A stretch of DNA of 10,668 nt, from positions 14,994 through 25,661 of the forward strand of contig QAMX01000137.1 of assembly GCA_003149835.1 (NCBI GenBank), given 5' to 3'. The translations under genes were made by a program, and so were the position numbers. This document shows positions 5,251 through 10,668 of this stretch, piece by piece. The DNA is from Clostridiales bacterium. GTDB taxonomy: Bacteria > Bacillota > Clostridia > Oscillospirales > QAMX01. Within the stretch, counting starts at the first letter, position 1, and every line of letters begins with the position of its first letter. A model generated the notes under the pieces. That model was not told the origin of the DNA. It saw only the letters and a program-made list of their open reading frames with translations, and searched no databases.

Positions 5251-6684
5251 ATGAAGAGGGGAAGAATACTGAAAAGCGTCGTTGGGGCGGCATTGGCGGT
5301 TCTGCTCGCCTTTTCCGTATGGGTGCCCGCTTTCGCCGCGCCTCCGTCCGTGAGCTCGGATTATTATATATTGATGGACGCGGCGACGGGGCAGGTGCTT
5401 TTGGAGAAAAATTCCGACGCGCAGCTCCCGCCCGGAGGCCTGATTAAGATTTTGACCGCGCTCGTCGCCGCTGAAAATATCACCGACGATACGAGCAAGC
5501 TGACGGTGACCTCGTCGGCGCTCACGCCGCTCGGCACCGGCGTCAAGAGCATCGGGCTGACGGCGGGCGAGCTGATCTCGATCGCCGACTGTATGTACGC
5601 GATGCTGATGACCTCCGCCAACGACGCCGCCAACGTCGTCGCCGAATCGGTCGGGACGTCGCTGGACGGGTTTATGACCATGCTCGGCAACCGCGCAGTC
5701 GAGCTGGGCGCCGACAAGACGGCGCTGAAAAATCCCAACGGCCTGCACGCCGACGGGCAGGTCAGCTCGCCGCGCGATATCGCGCTTTTTTCCCGCGCTG
5801 CGCTCGCCAACGAGGCGTTTATGAAATATTTCGGCAAGGTCAGCTACACGCTTGAACCGACCAACAACCGTGCCGAGGCCAAGCCCCTGACGACGAGCTT
5901 TTTGATGCTCCGCGACAGCGATTACCACTATGACGGGATCCTCGGCGGCATGGTCGGCTTTACCAGCGCCTCGAAATACGTCATTATGGCCACGGCGGAG
6001 CGCGACGGGCGGCAGCTGATCGCCGTGGTGATGAAGGCCGAGACCGAGGCGGAGATGTACCAGGATGCGGCGAAAATCCTCGATTACGGCTTTTCCGATT
6101 TTGTCTCCGTAACGGTTCCCAACGATCTGGTGCTGTTCACCGCCAACCTCGCGGAGAACGGCGTCAAGGTGGGGACGGTAGAGTTTCGGATGAAGACCCC
6201 CGTATCGATTCTGCTGCGCAGCGATTACGACGTCTCCAAAATCGTCGCCTCGCCCAATTCGATCCCGACGGTTCTGAACGTCGGCGCCGAACAGGAATAT
6301 ACGGCTGATATCATCTACCGGCCGAATGCGGACGATCCCGCGCAGGACGTGCGGCTGCTCTCCGGCGTCACGCTGTCTGCGGACACGAAAACCGACGGCG
6401 CCGCCCAGACAACGGATCCGAACGGCACCGGACCGGTCGAAACCGACGAGAGCGGCAACCCGGTCACAACCTCCGGCGAGCCGTCCGGCGGATTTCTGAA
6501 AGGCGTCGGGAAGTTCTTTAAGGTCTTCTTTACCATTCTGCTGATCATCATCGCCGTGGTCGTCGGCTTGGCGCTGCTGTTTATCGCCGCGCTCTTTATC
6601 ATCCGCGAGGTCAAGCGCCGCAAACGCCGCAAGGCCCGCGAGCGCGCCCGGCAGAGAACCTATCAGGACAGCGACAGGCAATAA
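5251..6684 (+). CDS. S11 (PBP5/DacF-like) protein lacking catalytic residues
   Basis: A 477-residue protein of the D-alanyl-D-alanine carboxypeptidase family S11. Signal peptide: residues 1-29 (hydrophobic 9-27, VPAFA then APP). The S11 domain follows at about 35-285, with DYYILMDAATGQVLLEKN and GLTAGELISIADCMYAMLMTSAND. The catalytic motifs are altered. The SxxK box (usually PASxTKxMT) reads PGGLIKILT, so the nucleophile is G63, with K66 kept. The SxN box is intact (S122-A123-N124). The KTG box reads M234-V235-G236. A beta-rich domain (about 286-358), a Thr/Gly-rich linker (380-412), a membrane segment (about 425-452) and a basic tail follow. It should be anchored with the S11 domain outside, but is unlikely to cleave peptides. 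AGGAGG at 5238-5243, 7 bases before the ATG, and the signal peptide fix the start. The frame is undamaged, so this looks like a maintained pseudoenzyme. Confidence 0.88.
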   Translation: MKRGRILKSVVGAALAVLLAFSVWVPAFAAPPSVSSDYYILMDAATGQVLLEKNSDAQLPPGGLIKILTALVAAENITDDTSKLTVTSSALTPLGTGVKSIGLTAGELISIADCMYAMLMTSANDAANVVAESVGTSLDGFMTMLGNRAVELGADKTALKNPNGLHADGQVSSPRDIALFSRAALANEAFMKYFGKVSYTLEPTNNRAEAKPLTTSFLMLRDSDYHYDGILGGMVGFTSASKYVIMATAERDGRQLIAVVMKAETEAEMYQDAAKILDYGFSDFVSVTVPNDLVLFTANLAENGVKVGTVEFRMKTPVSILLRSDYDVSKIVASPNSIPTVLNVGAEQEYTADIIYRPNADDPAQDVRLLSGVTLSADTKTDGAAQTTDPNGTGPVETDESGNPVTTSGEPSGGFLKGVGKFFKVFFTILLIIIAVVVGLALLFIAALFIIREVKRRKRRKARERARQRTYQDSDRQ

Positions 6685-6696
6685 AAAAGGCTGATA

Positions 6697-6741
6697 AACG
6701 CCGTCCCTGCGCTTGCGGGGGCGGCGTTCCAGATATTTTTT
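6697..6741 (+). terminator. rho-independent terminator after the S11 gene
   Basis: A 14-bp stem (6697-6710 with 6715-6728, two G-T pairs) closes on the loop GCTT and is followed after 7 bases by TTTTTT at 6736-6741. It starts 13 bases past the stop codon and separates this transcript from the flavodiiron gene. Confidence 0.85.
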
Positions 6742-6806
6742 ACCAAGAAATCTGCGCCCGCGGCCTGCGCCGCCCGCCGGATTCGCAGCGAAAGGAGTCT
6801 TTCCCA

Positions 6807-7967
6807 ATGAACCAATTCGACGTTTCACCGGCAGTCCGCTATGCCGGCGTAGACGACAAAGCGATCGATCTTTTTGAAGGGCAGTACGTTGTTCCGAATG
6901 GGATCAGCTATAATTCCTATGTAATTCTTGACGAGAAAATCGCGGTCATGGACACCGTGGACGCGCGCGCGGCGCAGGAGTGGCTGGCGAACGTAGAGGC
7001 GATCCTCGGCGATCGCGCGCCCGACTATCTCGTCGTTCACCATATGGAGCCGGATCATTCGGGGAGCATCGCCGCGCTGGCGGAGAAATACCCGCAGATG
7101 CGGCTCGTCGGCAGCGAGAAAACGGCGGCGTTTCTGCGGCAGTTTTTCGGCGAAGCCGTCGCGTCGGCTGCCGTGACCGTCAAAGAGGGCGAAACGCTGC
7201 CGCTCGGCGCTCACGAGCTGAGCTTTTATATGGCGCCGATGATACACTGGCCGGAGGTCATGGTCAGCTATGAGCGGAGCGAGCGGCTGTTGTTTTCCGC
7301 CGACGCGTTCGGCACCTTCGGCGCGCTGAGCGCCGACACGCCGTGGCTCGACGAGGCGCGGCGCTACTACTGCAATATCGTCGGCAAATACGGCGCGCAG
7401 GTGCAGGCGCTGCTGAAAAAGGCGGCTGCGCTCGACATCGCGGCGCTCTGCCCGCTGCACGGTCCGGTTCTGCGCGGCGACCTCGGTTATTATCTCGAAA
7501 AATACGACCTGTGGAGCCGCTATGTCCCGGAGACAAAGGGCGTGCTGGTGGCCTACGCCTCGCCGCACGGGCATACCGCGGCCGCGGCGCGGCACATGGC
7601 GGCGCTTTTGGAATCGCGCGGCGAGACCGTCGCCGTCGCCGACCTGGCGCGCTGCGACCTGGCCGGCGCGGTGGCCGATGCGTTCCGCTTTGACCGCCTC
7701 GTACTCGCCTGCGCGACCTATGACGGCGGCATGTTCCCGCCCATGGAGCGGTTTTTGACCCATCTGAAAAGCAAGGGGCTGCGCGGCCGCCGCGTCGGCC
7801 TGATCGAAAACGGCACCTGGGCGCCCGCCGCGGCCAAGCTCATGCGCGCCGTTTTGGAATCGATGAAGGACATGGCCGTCTGCGAGCCTTCCGTGTCGCT
7901 GCGCTCGGCCGAGCAGCCGGCCGACGCCGAGGCGATGGAGCGGCTGACAACGGCTATTTGCGAATAG
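6807..7967 (+). CDS. FprA-family flavodiiron protein (A-type flavoprotein)
   Basis: A 386-residue cytoplasmic flavodiiron protein. In anaerobes this family reduces O2 to water and/or NO to N2O, using electrons usually delivered by rubredoxin or a similar partner, none of which is encoded here. The N-terminal beta-lactamase-like domain (about 1-240) carries the complete di-iron ligand set: H79, E81, D83 and H84 in HHMEPDH, H147 in MIHWPE, D166 in SADAFG and H218 in CPLHGPVLR. The flavodoxin domain starts near 245 (VLVAYASPHGHT), where the phosphate loop departs a little from the common SMYGNT but keeps G and T. The length is normal for the two-domain class, with no rubredoxin extension. AAAGGAG at 6791-6797 lies 9 bases before the ATG. 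The stop codon is inside a hairpin leading into 21-bp repeats. I found no clear promoter in the 65 bases after the preceding terminator. Confidence 0.96.
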   Translation: MNQFDVSPAVRYAGVDDKAIDLFEGQYVVPNGISYNSYVILDEKIAVMDTVDARAAQEWLANVEAILGDRAPDYLVVHHMEPDHSGSIAALAEKYPQMRLVGSEKTAAFLRQFFGEAVASAAVTVKEGETLPLGAHELSFYMAPMIHWPEVMVSYERSERLLFSADAFGTFGALSADTPWLDEARRYYCNIVGKYGAQVQALLKKAAALDIAALCPLHGPVLRGDLGYYLEKYDLWSRYVPETKGVLVAYASPHGHTAAAARHMAALLESRGETVAVADLARCDLAGAVADAFRFDRLVLACATYDGGMFPPMERFLTHLKSKGLRGRRVGLIENGTWAPAAAKLMRAVLESMKDMAVCEPSVSLRSAEQPADAEAMERLTTAICE

Positions 7968-7971
7968 CCGT
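7950..7971 (+). repeat. hairpin spanning the flavodiiron stop codon
   Basis: ACGGCTATT (7950-7958) pairs perfectly with AATAGCCGT (7963-7971) over a TGCG loop. The TAG stop (7965-7967) is in the right arm. Bases 7952-7966 are repeated directly at 7972-7986, which leads into the tandem repeats. There is no T-run. Confidence 0.75.
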
Positions 7972-7980
7972 GGCTATTTG

Positions 7981-8049
7981 CGAATAAGCTGCGGCAGTCT
8001 GCGAATAAGCTGCGGCAGTCTGCGAATAAGCTGCGGCAGTCTGCGAATA
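7981..8049. repeat. three exact 21-bp tandem repeats plus a partial copy
   Basis: Perfect copies lie at 7981-8001, 8002-8022 and 8023-8043, and a fragment CGAATA at 8044-8049. Each starts CGAATAAGCTGCGG and ends CAGTCTG, and contains the small inverted repeat CTGC-G-GCAG. The period is a multiple of three and the frame is open, but no start signal supports translation. Confidence 0.92.
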
Positions 8050-8080
8050 GTCGCGGAGAAAAACGGAGCTGTTTTCACAG

Positions 8081-8121
8081 GCGCGGTACCGCGGTTTCCG
8101 GAGAGAGCGGCGCTACCGCGC
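8081..8121 (+). repeat. inverted repeat before the SGNH hydrolase gene
   Basis: GCGCGGTA (8081-8088) pairs with TACCGCGC (8114-8121), and inside it CCGC (8089-8092) pairs with GCGG (8107-8110). The left arm also forms a 12-bp palindrome, CGCGGTACCGCG (8082-8093). The structure ends 6 bases before the ribosome binding site, so it could act on translation or be a binding site. No T-run follows. Confidence 0.5.
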
Positions 8122-8141
8122 GGAGATGGAGGTGTAAACGG

Positions 8142-8795
8142 ATGGCTGCGGGAATCGAATATCTGAGCGGTTTGTGTGACGAGATGGCGGTCTGCTGGCC
8201 GAAAAACAGGGCGATCAACATCGTCTGCCACGGGCACAGCGTTCCCGCCGGGTATTTTGCCACGCCGTATGTCAATCCCTTCGGGGCCTATCCCCATCTG
8301 CTGCACAGGATTCTCAAAGAGCGGTTTCCGTTTGCCGTCGTCAACGTCATTGTCACGGCAATCGGCGGCGAGGATTCGCAGAGCGGGGCGGAGCGCTTTG
8401 AGAGAGACGTTTTAACCCACAAGCCCGATGTGATTACCGTCGATTACGGCCTGAACGACCGCAGAATCGGTTTGAAAAAAGCGGAGGCCGCGTGGGTGCG
8501 GATGATCGAAGCGGCGCTGGAAAGCTCGAAAAAGGTGATTCTGCTGACGCCGTCGTGGGACAACACGTATTTTAAGCAAAACGACGCCTGGCATGAGCTG
8601 GAAAAGCACAGGGAGCAGATTGTCGCTCTGGCCGACCGCTACGGTATAGGCCTGGCGGACAGCTTCGGCGCGTTTGAAAAAAACATTCAGACCGGAATGG
8701 ATCTGGTTCAGTATCTGTCCCATGGCAATCATCCGACCCAAAAGGGTCATGAGCTGATCGCCGCGGAAATCGGGAAATACTTTTTGGCGAGATAA
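8142..8795 (+). CDS. SGNH/GDSL-type hydrolase (probable esterase)
   Basis: A 217-residue protein of the SGNH hydrolase superfamily, whose members cleave esters such as acetyl groups on sugars or lipids; the substrate cannot be told here. Block I is CHGHSVPAGY with the likely nucleophile S33, a GHSVPAG variant of GDS. Block II is TAIGGEDSQSG (G75/G76), block III is YGLNDRR (G103, N105, D106), and block V is SHGNHPTQKGHELIA, with H197 as the likely catalytic base. The usual Asp three residues before that His is replaced by His (H194), so the triad may be a dyad or use another acid. There is no signal peptide, so it should be cytoplasmic. GGAGG at 8128-8132 lies 9 bases before the ATG. No clear promoter is seen between it and the flavodiiron gene, 174 bases upstream. 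Confidence 0.88.
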   Translation: MAAGIEYLSGLCDEMAVCWPKNRAINIVCHGHSVPAGYFATPYVNPFGAYPHLLHRILKERFPFAVVNVIVTAIGGEDSQSGAERFERDVLTHKPDVITVDYGLNDRRIGLKKAEAAWVRMIEAALESSKKVILLTPSWDNTYFKQNDAWHELEKHREQIVALADRYGIGLADSFGAFEKNIQTGMDLVQYLSHGNHPTQKGHELIAAEIGKYFLAR

Positions 8796-8812
8796 CGTGC
8801 GTTCGGCGGGGT

Positions 8813-8832
8813 CAAAAGGCGGCGGCCTTTTG
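8813..8832 (+). terminator. hairpin after the SGNH gene
   Basis: CAAAAGGC (8813-8820) pairs with GCCTTTTG (8825-8832) over the loop GGCG, 17 bases past the stop codon. The T-run is inside the right arm rather than after it, so this is a weak or auxiliary terminator. Confidence 0.5.
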
Positions 8833-8880
8833 CGCGGAGCGGAAGCGCTTGCCGGGCGGCACCGGTTTGAAAATGATCAG

Positions 8881-8923
8881 AAAACAGGCGGGCTTTGCAT
8901 TTGGTGCGGGGCCCGCCTGTTTT
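8881..8923. terminator. strong terminator, possibly bidirectional
   Basis: AAAACAGGCGGGC (8881-8893) pairs perfectly over 13 bp with GCCCGCCTGTTTT (8911-8923). A-rich left and T-rich right arms are typical of a terminator working on either strand. Confidence 0.8.
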
Positions 8924-9016
8924 GTATACAGCCGGTGAGGGGCAGAAATGGCCGGGCGGGGAAATGGGATAAAGCTGTTGGCCGCCATGCGTTTTCGCGG
9001 AAAAACAGCAGCATAC

Positions 9017-9042
9017 GATCATCAAGTGATCACTCGATGATC
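9017..9042. promoter_or_regulatory. 26-bp near-perfect palindrome, candidate operator
   Basis: From GATCATC (9017-9023) to GATGATC (9036-9042), 12 of 13 symmetric pairs match, centred on AGTGATCACT. The core ATCAAGTGA (9021-9029) is repeated exactly at 9051-9059, 30 bases further on. It lies about 70 bases upstream of the -35 of the next promoter. Confidence 0.6.
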
Positions 9043-9049
9043 AGCAGAT

Positions 9050-9094
9050 TATCAAGTGAATATCATATGTTTATTGTTTATCAACTTTTTATCA
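9050..9094 (+). repeat. iterated TATCA motifs in AT-rich DNA
   Basis: TATCA occurs at 9050, 9061, 9079 and 9090. The steps are 11, 18 and 11 bases, so the motifs form two pairs, each one helical turn apart. They fill the stretch between the large palindrome and the promoter. In AT-rich DNA some of this could be chance. Confidence 0.4.
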
Positions 9095-9109
9095 TTTTGA
9101 GTAAAACTA

Positions 9110-9138
9110 TTGACTTGCGTACAAACGTATGCTATACT
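9110..9138 (+). promoter_or_regulatory. sigma-A promoter of the NAGPA-type gene
   Basis: TTGACT (9110-9115) and TATACT (9133-9138) with a 17-base spacer, and TGC before the -10 (extended). Transcription would start near 9145, with a leader of about 80 bases. The spacer holds a partial inverted repeat (9118-9131, CGTACAAACGTATG). Confidence 0.85.
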
Positions 9139-9225
9139 GAAACCGTCCTCCGGAGGGGCAAAAGAGAGAAATTCGCACAGCAGACACAGCCGCGCAGGCG
9201 GCAATAGAAATGAGGAGGAAAAAAT

Positions 9226-10125
9226 ATGGCATCATTCGGACACCAGGCGTATGCGCTTGGGTCAAAGACAGTCTATCTGAAATGGATCAAGACCAACCAC
9301 AGGGATATCCGCATCGTCAGACCGGGCGATGACGAGAACGTGCGCAGCTACTGCGAAAAATCGGGGCTGTACGGCGTCAACGGGACGTTTTACTATACCT
9401 ATATGGATACGCCGCCATCTGGGTACAAAGCGTTGGACGTCCACAGAATTTCCATGTACAACACAAATCCGGGCGACCGCGAGAATCCTACGGCGGCACA
9501 GCCCGTGCGGCCGATCGGAACGACAAACGTCGACAACGCAGGCTTTATGTTTTGTCAGGAACATACGTCGACGGCAATCCCGAATTACATCTATTCGGAC
9601 AGGCATCAGGGAACGCTTGCCAGCTACAAGTTTCAGGGTCAGCACAGCCTTGATATGACGAATATCAGATGGGCGGTCGGGGGCTTTGGCCTGCATCTGG
9701 ATGGAGATTTCGGCGACAAAGACACATATGACGAAGCGTTAGGCGATGAAGGCGCATGGTCAGGTTTATTTGGCCAAGCTCCCAGAACAGCGATCTTCTA
9801 CATCGGCGGACAGTACATCGGCGAAAATATCGTGCTGCTCACGGTATTTGGGGATTCAAAGCTGTACGATCCGGCGAATGAGTCTGCAACACTGAGCGCA
9901 AGAACGAACTGCGGTGTTACACCCAGTGAACTGCGCAGCATCATCAAGGACGTTTTTCCTAGTGCAACGACGCACGGCATCATGCTTGACGGCGGCGGCT
10001 CGACCGGTATCGCGTATAAAAACGCTTCGGGTCGTTTGGAAACGCAGATGGTTGGCAACCAAATTGGCAATACCGGTGTATTTATCCCCCGTAACGCCAA
10101 CACCATGATCGTCACACCAATGTAA
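9226..10125 (+). CDS. phosphodiester glycosidase (NAGPA domain) family protein
   Basis: A 299-residue protein assigned to the NAGPA family by its conserved marks: GVNGTFY at 50-56, RWAVGGFGL at 148-156, PRTAIFYIGG at 186-195, and LDGGGSTGIAY at 254-264, the typical late Gly-rich loop. Family members cleave sugar-1-phosphodiesters (the human enzyme uncovers mannose-6-phosphate); bacterial roles are mostly unknown and often linked to envelope polymers. The domain fills nearly the whole protein. Unlike many bacterial relatives it has no signal peptide or membrane segment, so it should remain in the cytoplasm or leave by another route, such as lysis. GAGGAGG at 9212-9218 lies 7 bases before the ATG. 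It looks less GC-rich than its neighbours, sits behind an AT-rich promoter region, and is flanked by terminators and hairpins, so it is a single-gene unit and perhaps acquired. Confidence 0.85.
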   Translation: MASFGHQAYALGSKTVYLKWIKTNHRDIRIVRPGDDENVRSYCEKSGLYGVNGTFYYTYMDTPPSGYKALDVHRISMYNTNPGDRENPTAAQPVRPIGTTNVDNAGFMFCQEHTSTAIPNYIYSDRHQGTLASYKFQGQHSLDMTNIRWAVGGFGLHLDGDFGDKDTYDEALGDEGAWSGLFGQAPRTAIFYIGGQYIGENIVLLTVFGDSKLYDPANESATLSARTNCGVTPSELRSIIKDVFPSATTHGIMLDGGGSTGIAYKNASGRLETQMVGNQIGNTGVFIPRNANTMIVTPM

Positions 10126-10128
10126 TCC

Positions 10129-10191
10129 CCGCGCCCATACGGCGCGGCAAGCAGCCCCATCCCCGCGGACGGCATTGCCGTCCGCGGGGAT
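10129..10191. repeat. two GC-rich hairpins after the NAGPA-type gene
   Basis: CCGCGCC (10129-10135) pairs with GGCGCGG (10141-10147). Then a perfect 15-bp stem (10159-10173 with 10177-10191) closes on a 3-base loop. Neither has a T-run on the plus strand, so termination is possible but not typical; the second stem should at least shield the mRNA 3' end. Confidence 0.7.
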
Positions 10192-10219
10192 AAAGGCTAT
10201 CAAAGGAGGCCTTGTGAAG

Positions 10220-10668
10220 ATGAAGCGAACTTCTCTGTACAGGCGGCTGACCGCCGCGATTCTGCTGCTGGCGCTCTGTCTGAGCGCCTGCGGCGGCGAA
10301 CCGGCGCAGAATTTGACGGACACAACGCCGGAAAGCGCCGCATCTGTGCCGGGCAGTTCTGCCGAACCGGGCGGCGAAACCGCGCCGACCGGTCACACCG
10401 AGCCGGCCGCGCCGGACGAAACAGACAAGCCGACCGGGCAGACGGAACCGGCCGAGCCGTCCGACGCGCCGGAGTATACGTCCGCCGCGGCCGGAAAGAT
10501 CGCCTCTGTCTCCGTGGGGACGCCGGAGGAATGGAACCGCTTTGCCCGCGACTTTAACGCCGGGCGCGAGCGCTTCGCCGAATCGCTCGACGTTTTCATC
10601 GAAAAGCAGCTCTCCTTTGCCGGAACGGCGTTTGTCGCGCTGACGGAAACGTTTTCCGGGCGCATTCA
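10220..10668 (+). CDS. lipoprotein with Pro/Glu/Thr-rich linker (5' part; runs off the window)
   Basis: The first 149 codons of a lipoprotein gene cut by the window edge. MKRTSLYRR, a hydrophobic stretch and LSAC give a lipidated C24. Residues 25-90 form a low-complexity Pro/Glu/Thr/Ala linker with repeated TEPA/TGQTEPAEP-like segments, probably a spacer through the cell wall. From about residue 100 a folded part begins: GTPEEWNRFARDFNAG, then AGTAFVALTETFSGRI. This pattern (an EEWN-FA-NAG helix, strands, then F-G-I) resembles the start of GLUG-type or beta-helix repeats in clostridial surface proteins, an inference from pattern alone. GGAGG at 10205-10209 lies 10 bases before this ATG. An in-frame GTG at 10214 would be only 4 bases away, so the ATG is preferred. 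Confidence 0.8.
   Translation, partial: MKRTSLYRRLTAAILLLALCLSACGGEPAQNLTDTTPESAASVPGSSAEPGGETAPTGHTEPAAPDETDKPTGQTEPAEPSDAPEYTSAAAGKIASVSVGTPEEWNRFARDFNAGRERFAESLDVFIEKQLSFAGTAFVALTETFSGRI

Larger units (their letters stand above)
8796..9225. other. 430-base gap: terminators, then AT-rich control region
   Basis: No credible gene. The left half is GC-rich and ends the SGNH transcript (hairpins at 8813-8832 and 8881-8923). Bases 8930-9010 show nothing I can name. From about 9016 the composition becomes AT-rich, with a large near-palindrome, iterated TATCA motifs and a strong promoter for the next gene. The leader (about 9145-9225) contains a CCTCCGGAGG palindrome and the ribosome binding site. 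Confidence 0.8.

Noticed and set aside
5251-6684. S11 gene as a pseudogene
   Set aside because: There are no frameshifts or early stops, and promoter, ribosome binding site, signal peptide and anchor are intact; loss of motif residues alone points to a pseudoenzyme, not a dead gene.
5107-6828. 573-residue minus-strand open frame opposite the S11 gene
   Set aside because: It is antisense to a gene with signal peptide, family motifs and ribosome binding site; its composition is that of a shadow frame and no start signals are seen.
6825-7763. 312-residue minus-strand frame opposite the flavodiiron gene
   Set aside because: It is a mirror frame of a gene with all di-iron ligands in place, and has no ribosome binding site or recognisable domain.
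7981-8049. CRISPR array
   Set aside because: The 21-bp units are directly adjacent with no spacers between them, and no cas genes are present.
8075-8121. T-box riboswitch, suggested by GGTACCGCGG before the SGNH gene
   Set aside because: Only part of the T-box consensus is present, there is no stem I with an AGTA or GNTG element and no terminator, and the gene is not amino-acid related. The match is explained by a 12-bp palindrome.
9050-9094. Replication origin with DnaA boxes in the AT-rich stretch
   Set aside because: The best motif (TTATCAACT) differs from TTATCCACA at two positions, the others are poorer, and no dnaA, dnaN or rep gene is present; a promoter control region explains it better.
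8797-9207. 136-residue plus-strand frame in the gap before the NAGPA-type gene
   Set aside because: It runs through a 13-bp terminator stem, a large palindrome and a promoter, and no ribosome binding site precedes it.

Overview
The window reads as chromosomal DNA of a GC-rich, Gram-positive-type member of the Clostridia, probably an uncultured gut lineage near the Oscillospirales. This is inferred from strong AGGAGG-type ribosome binding sites, sigma-A promoters with 17-base spacers and extended TGn -10 elements, lipoprotein signal peptides, an S11 PBP5-like protein with a C-terminal membrane anchor, a flavodiiron protein, a short Nif3, and GC-rich palindromic interspersed repeats of a kind common between genes in such genomes. 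No rRNA, tRNA, transposase or CRISPR array is visible.

Layout. Bases 1-47 may hold the tail of an upstream gene. A strong promoter at 44-72 drives an unrecognised 196-residue protein (121-711, plus strand), whose 3' end overlaps by 16 bases the 3' end of a minus-strand block. Read from right to left, that block is a GH-like TIM-barrel protein (3143-4918), a six-repeat PD40/TolB-like propeller lipoprotein (1602-2831) and Nif3 (696-1460). Between the first two lies a compact repeat element (2920-3140): two ~40-bp palindromic repeats in inverted orientation bounding three 51-bp tandem units.

An intergenic region (4919-5250) with divergent promoters separates this block from a plus-strand series. 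It begins with an S11 (PBP5/DacF-like) protein that has lost the SxxK serine and the KTG box (5251-6684), followed by a strong terminator. Next are an FprA-type flavodiiron protein (6807-7967), whose stop codon sits in a hairpin running into 21-bp tandem repeats, and an SGNH/GDSL hydrolase (8142-8795) with its terminator.

The last part differs in character. An AT-rich stretch (about 9016-9140) carries a 26-bp near-palindrome, iterated TATCA motifs and a near-consensus promoter. It drives a leaderless NAGPA-type phosphodiester glycosidase (9226-10125), followed by two GC-rich hairpins and the start of a lipoprotein with a Pro/Glu/Thr-rich linker (10220 to the window end).

Several products act at or near the envelope (two lipoproteins, the PBP5-like protein), but nothing ties all genes into one pathway. 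The clearest oddities are the S11 pseudoenzyme, the 2920-3140 repeat element, the 21-bp repeats behind the flavodiiron gene, and the AT-rich regulatory island before the NAGPA gene.
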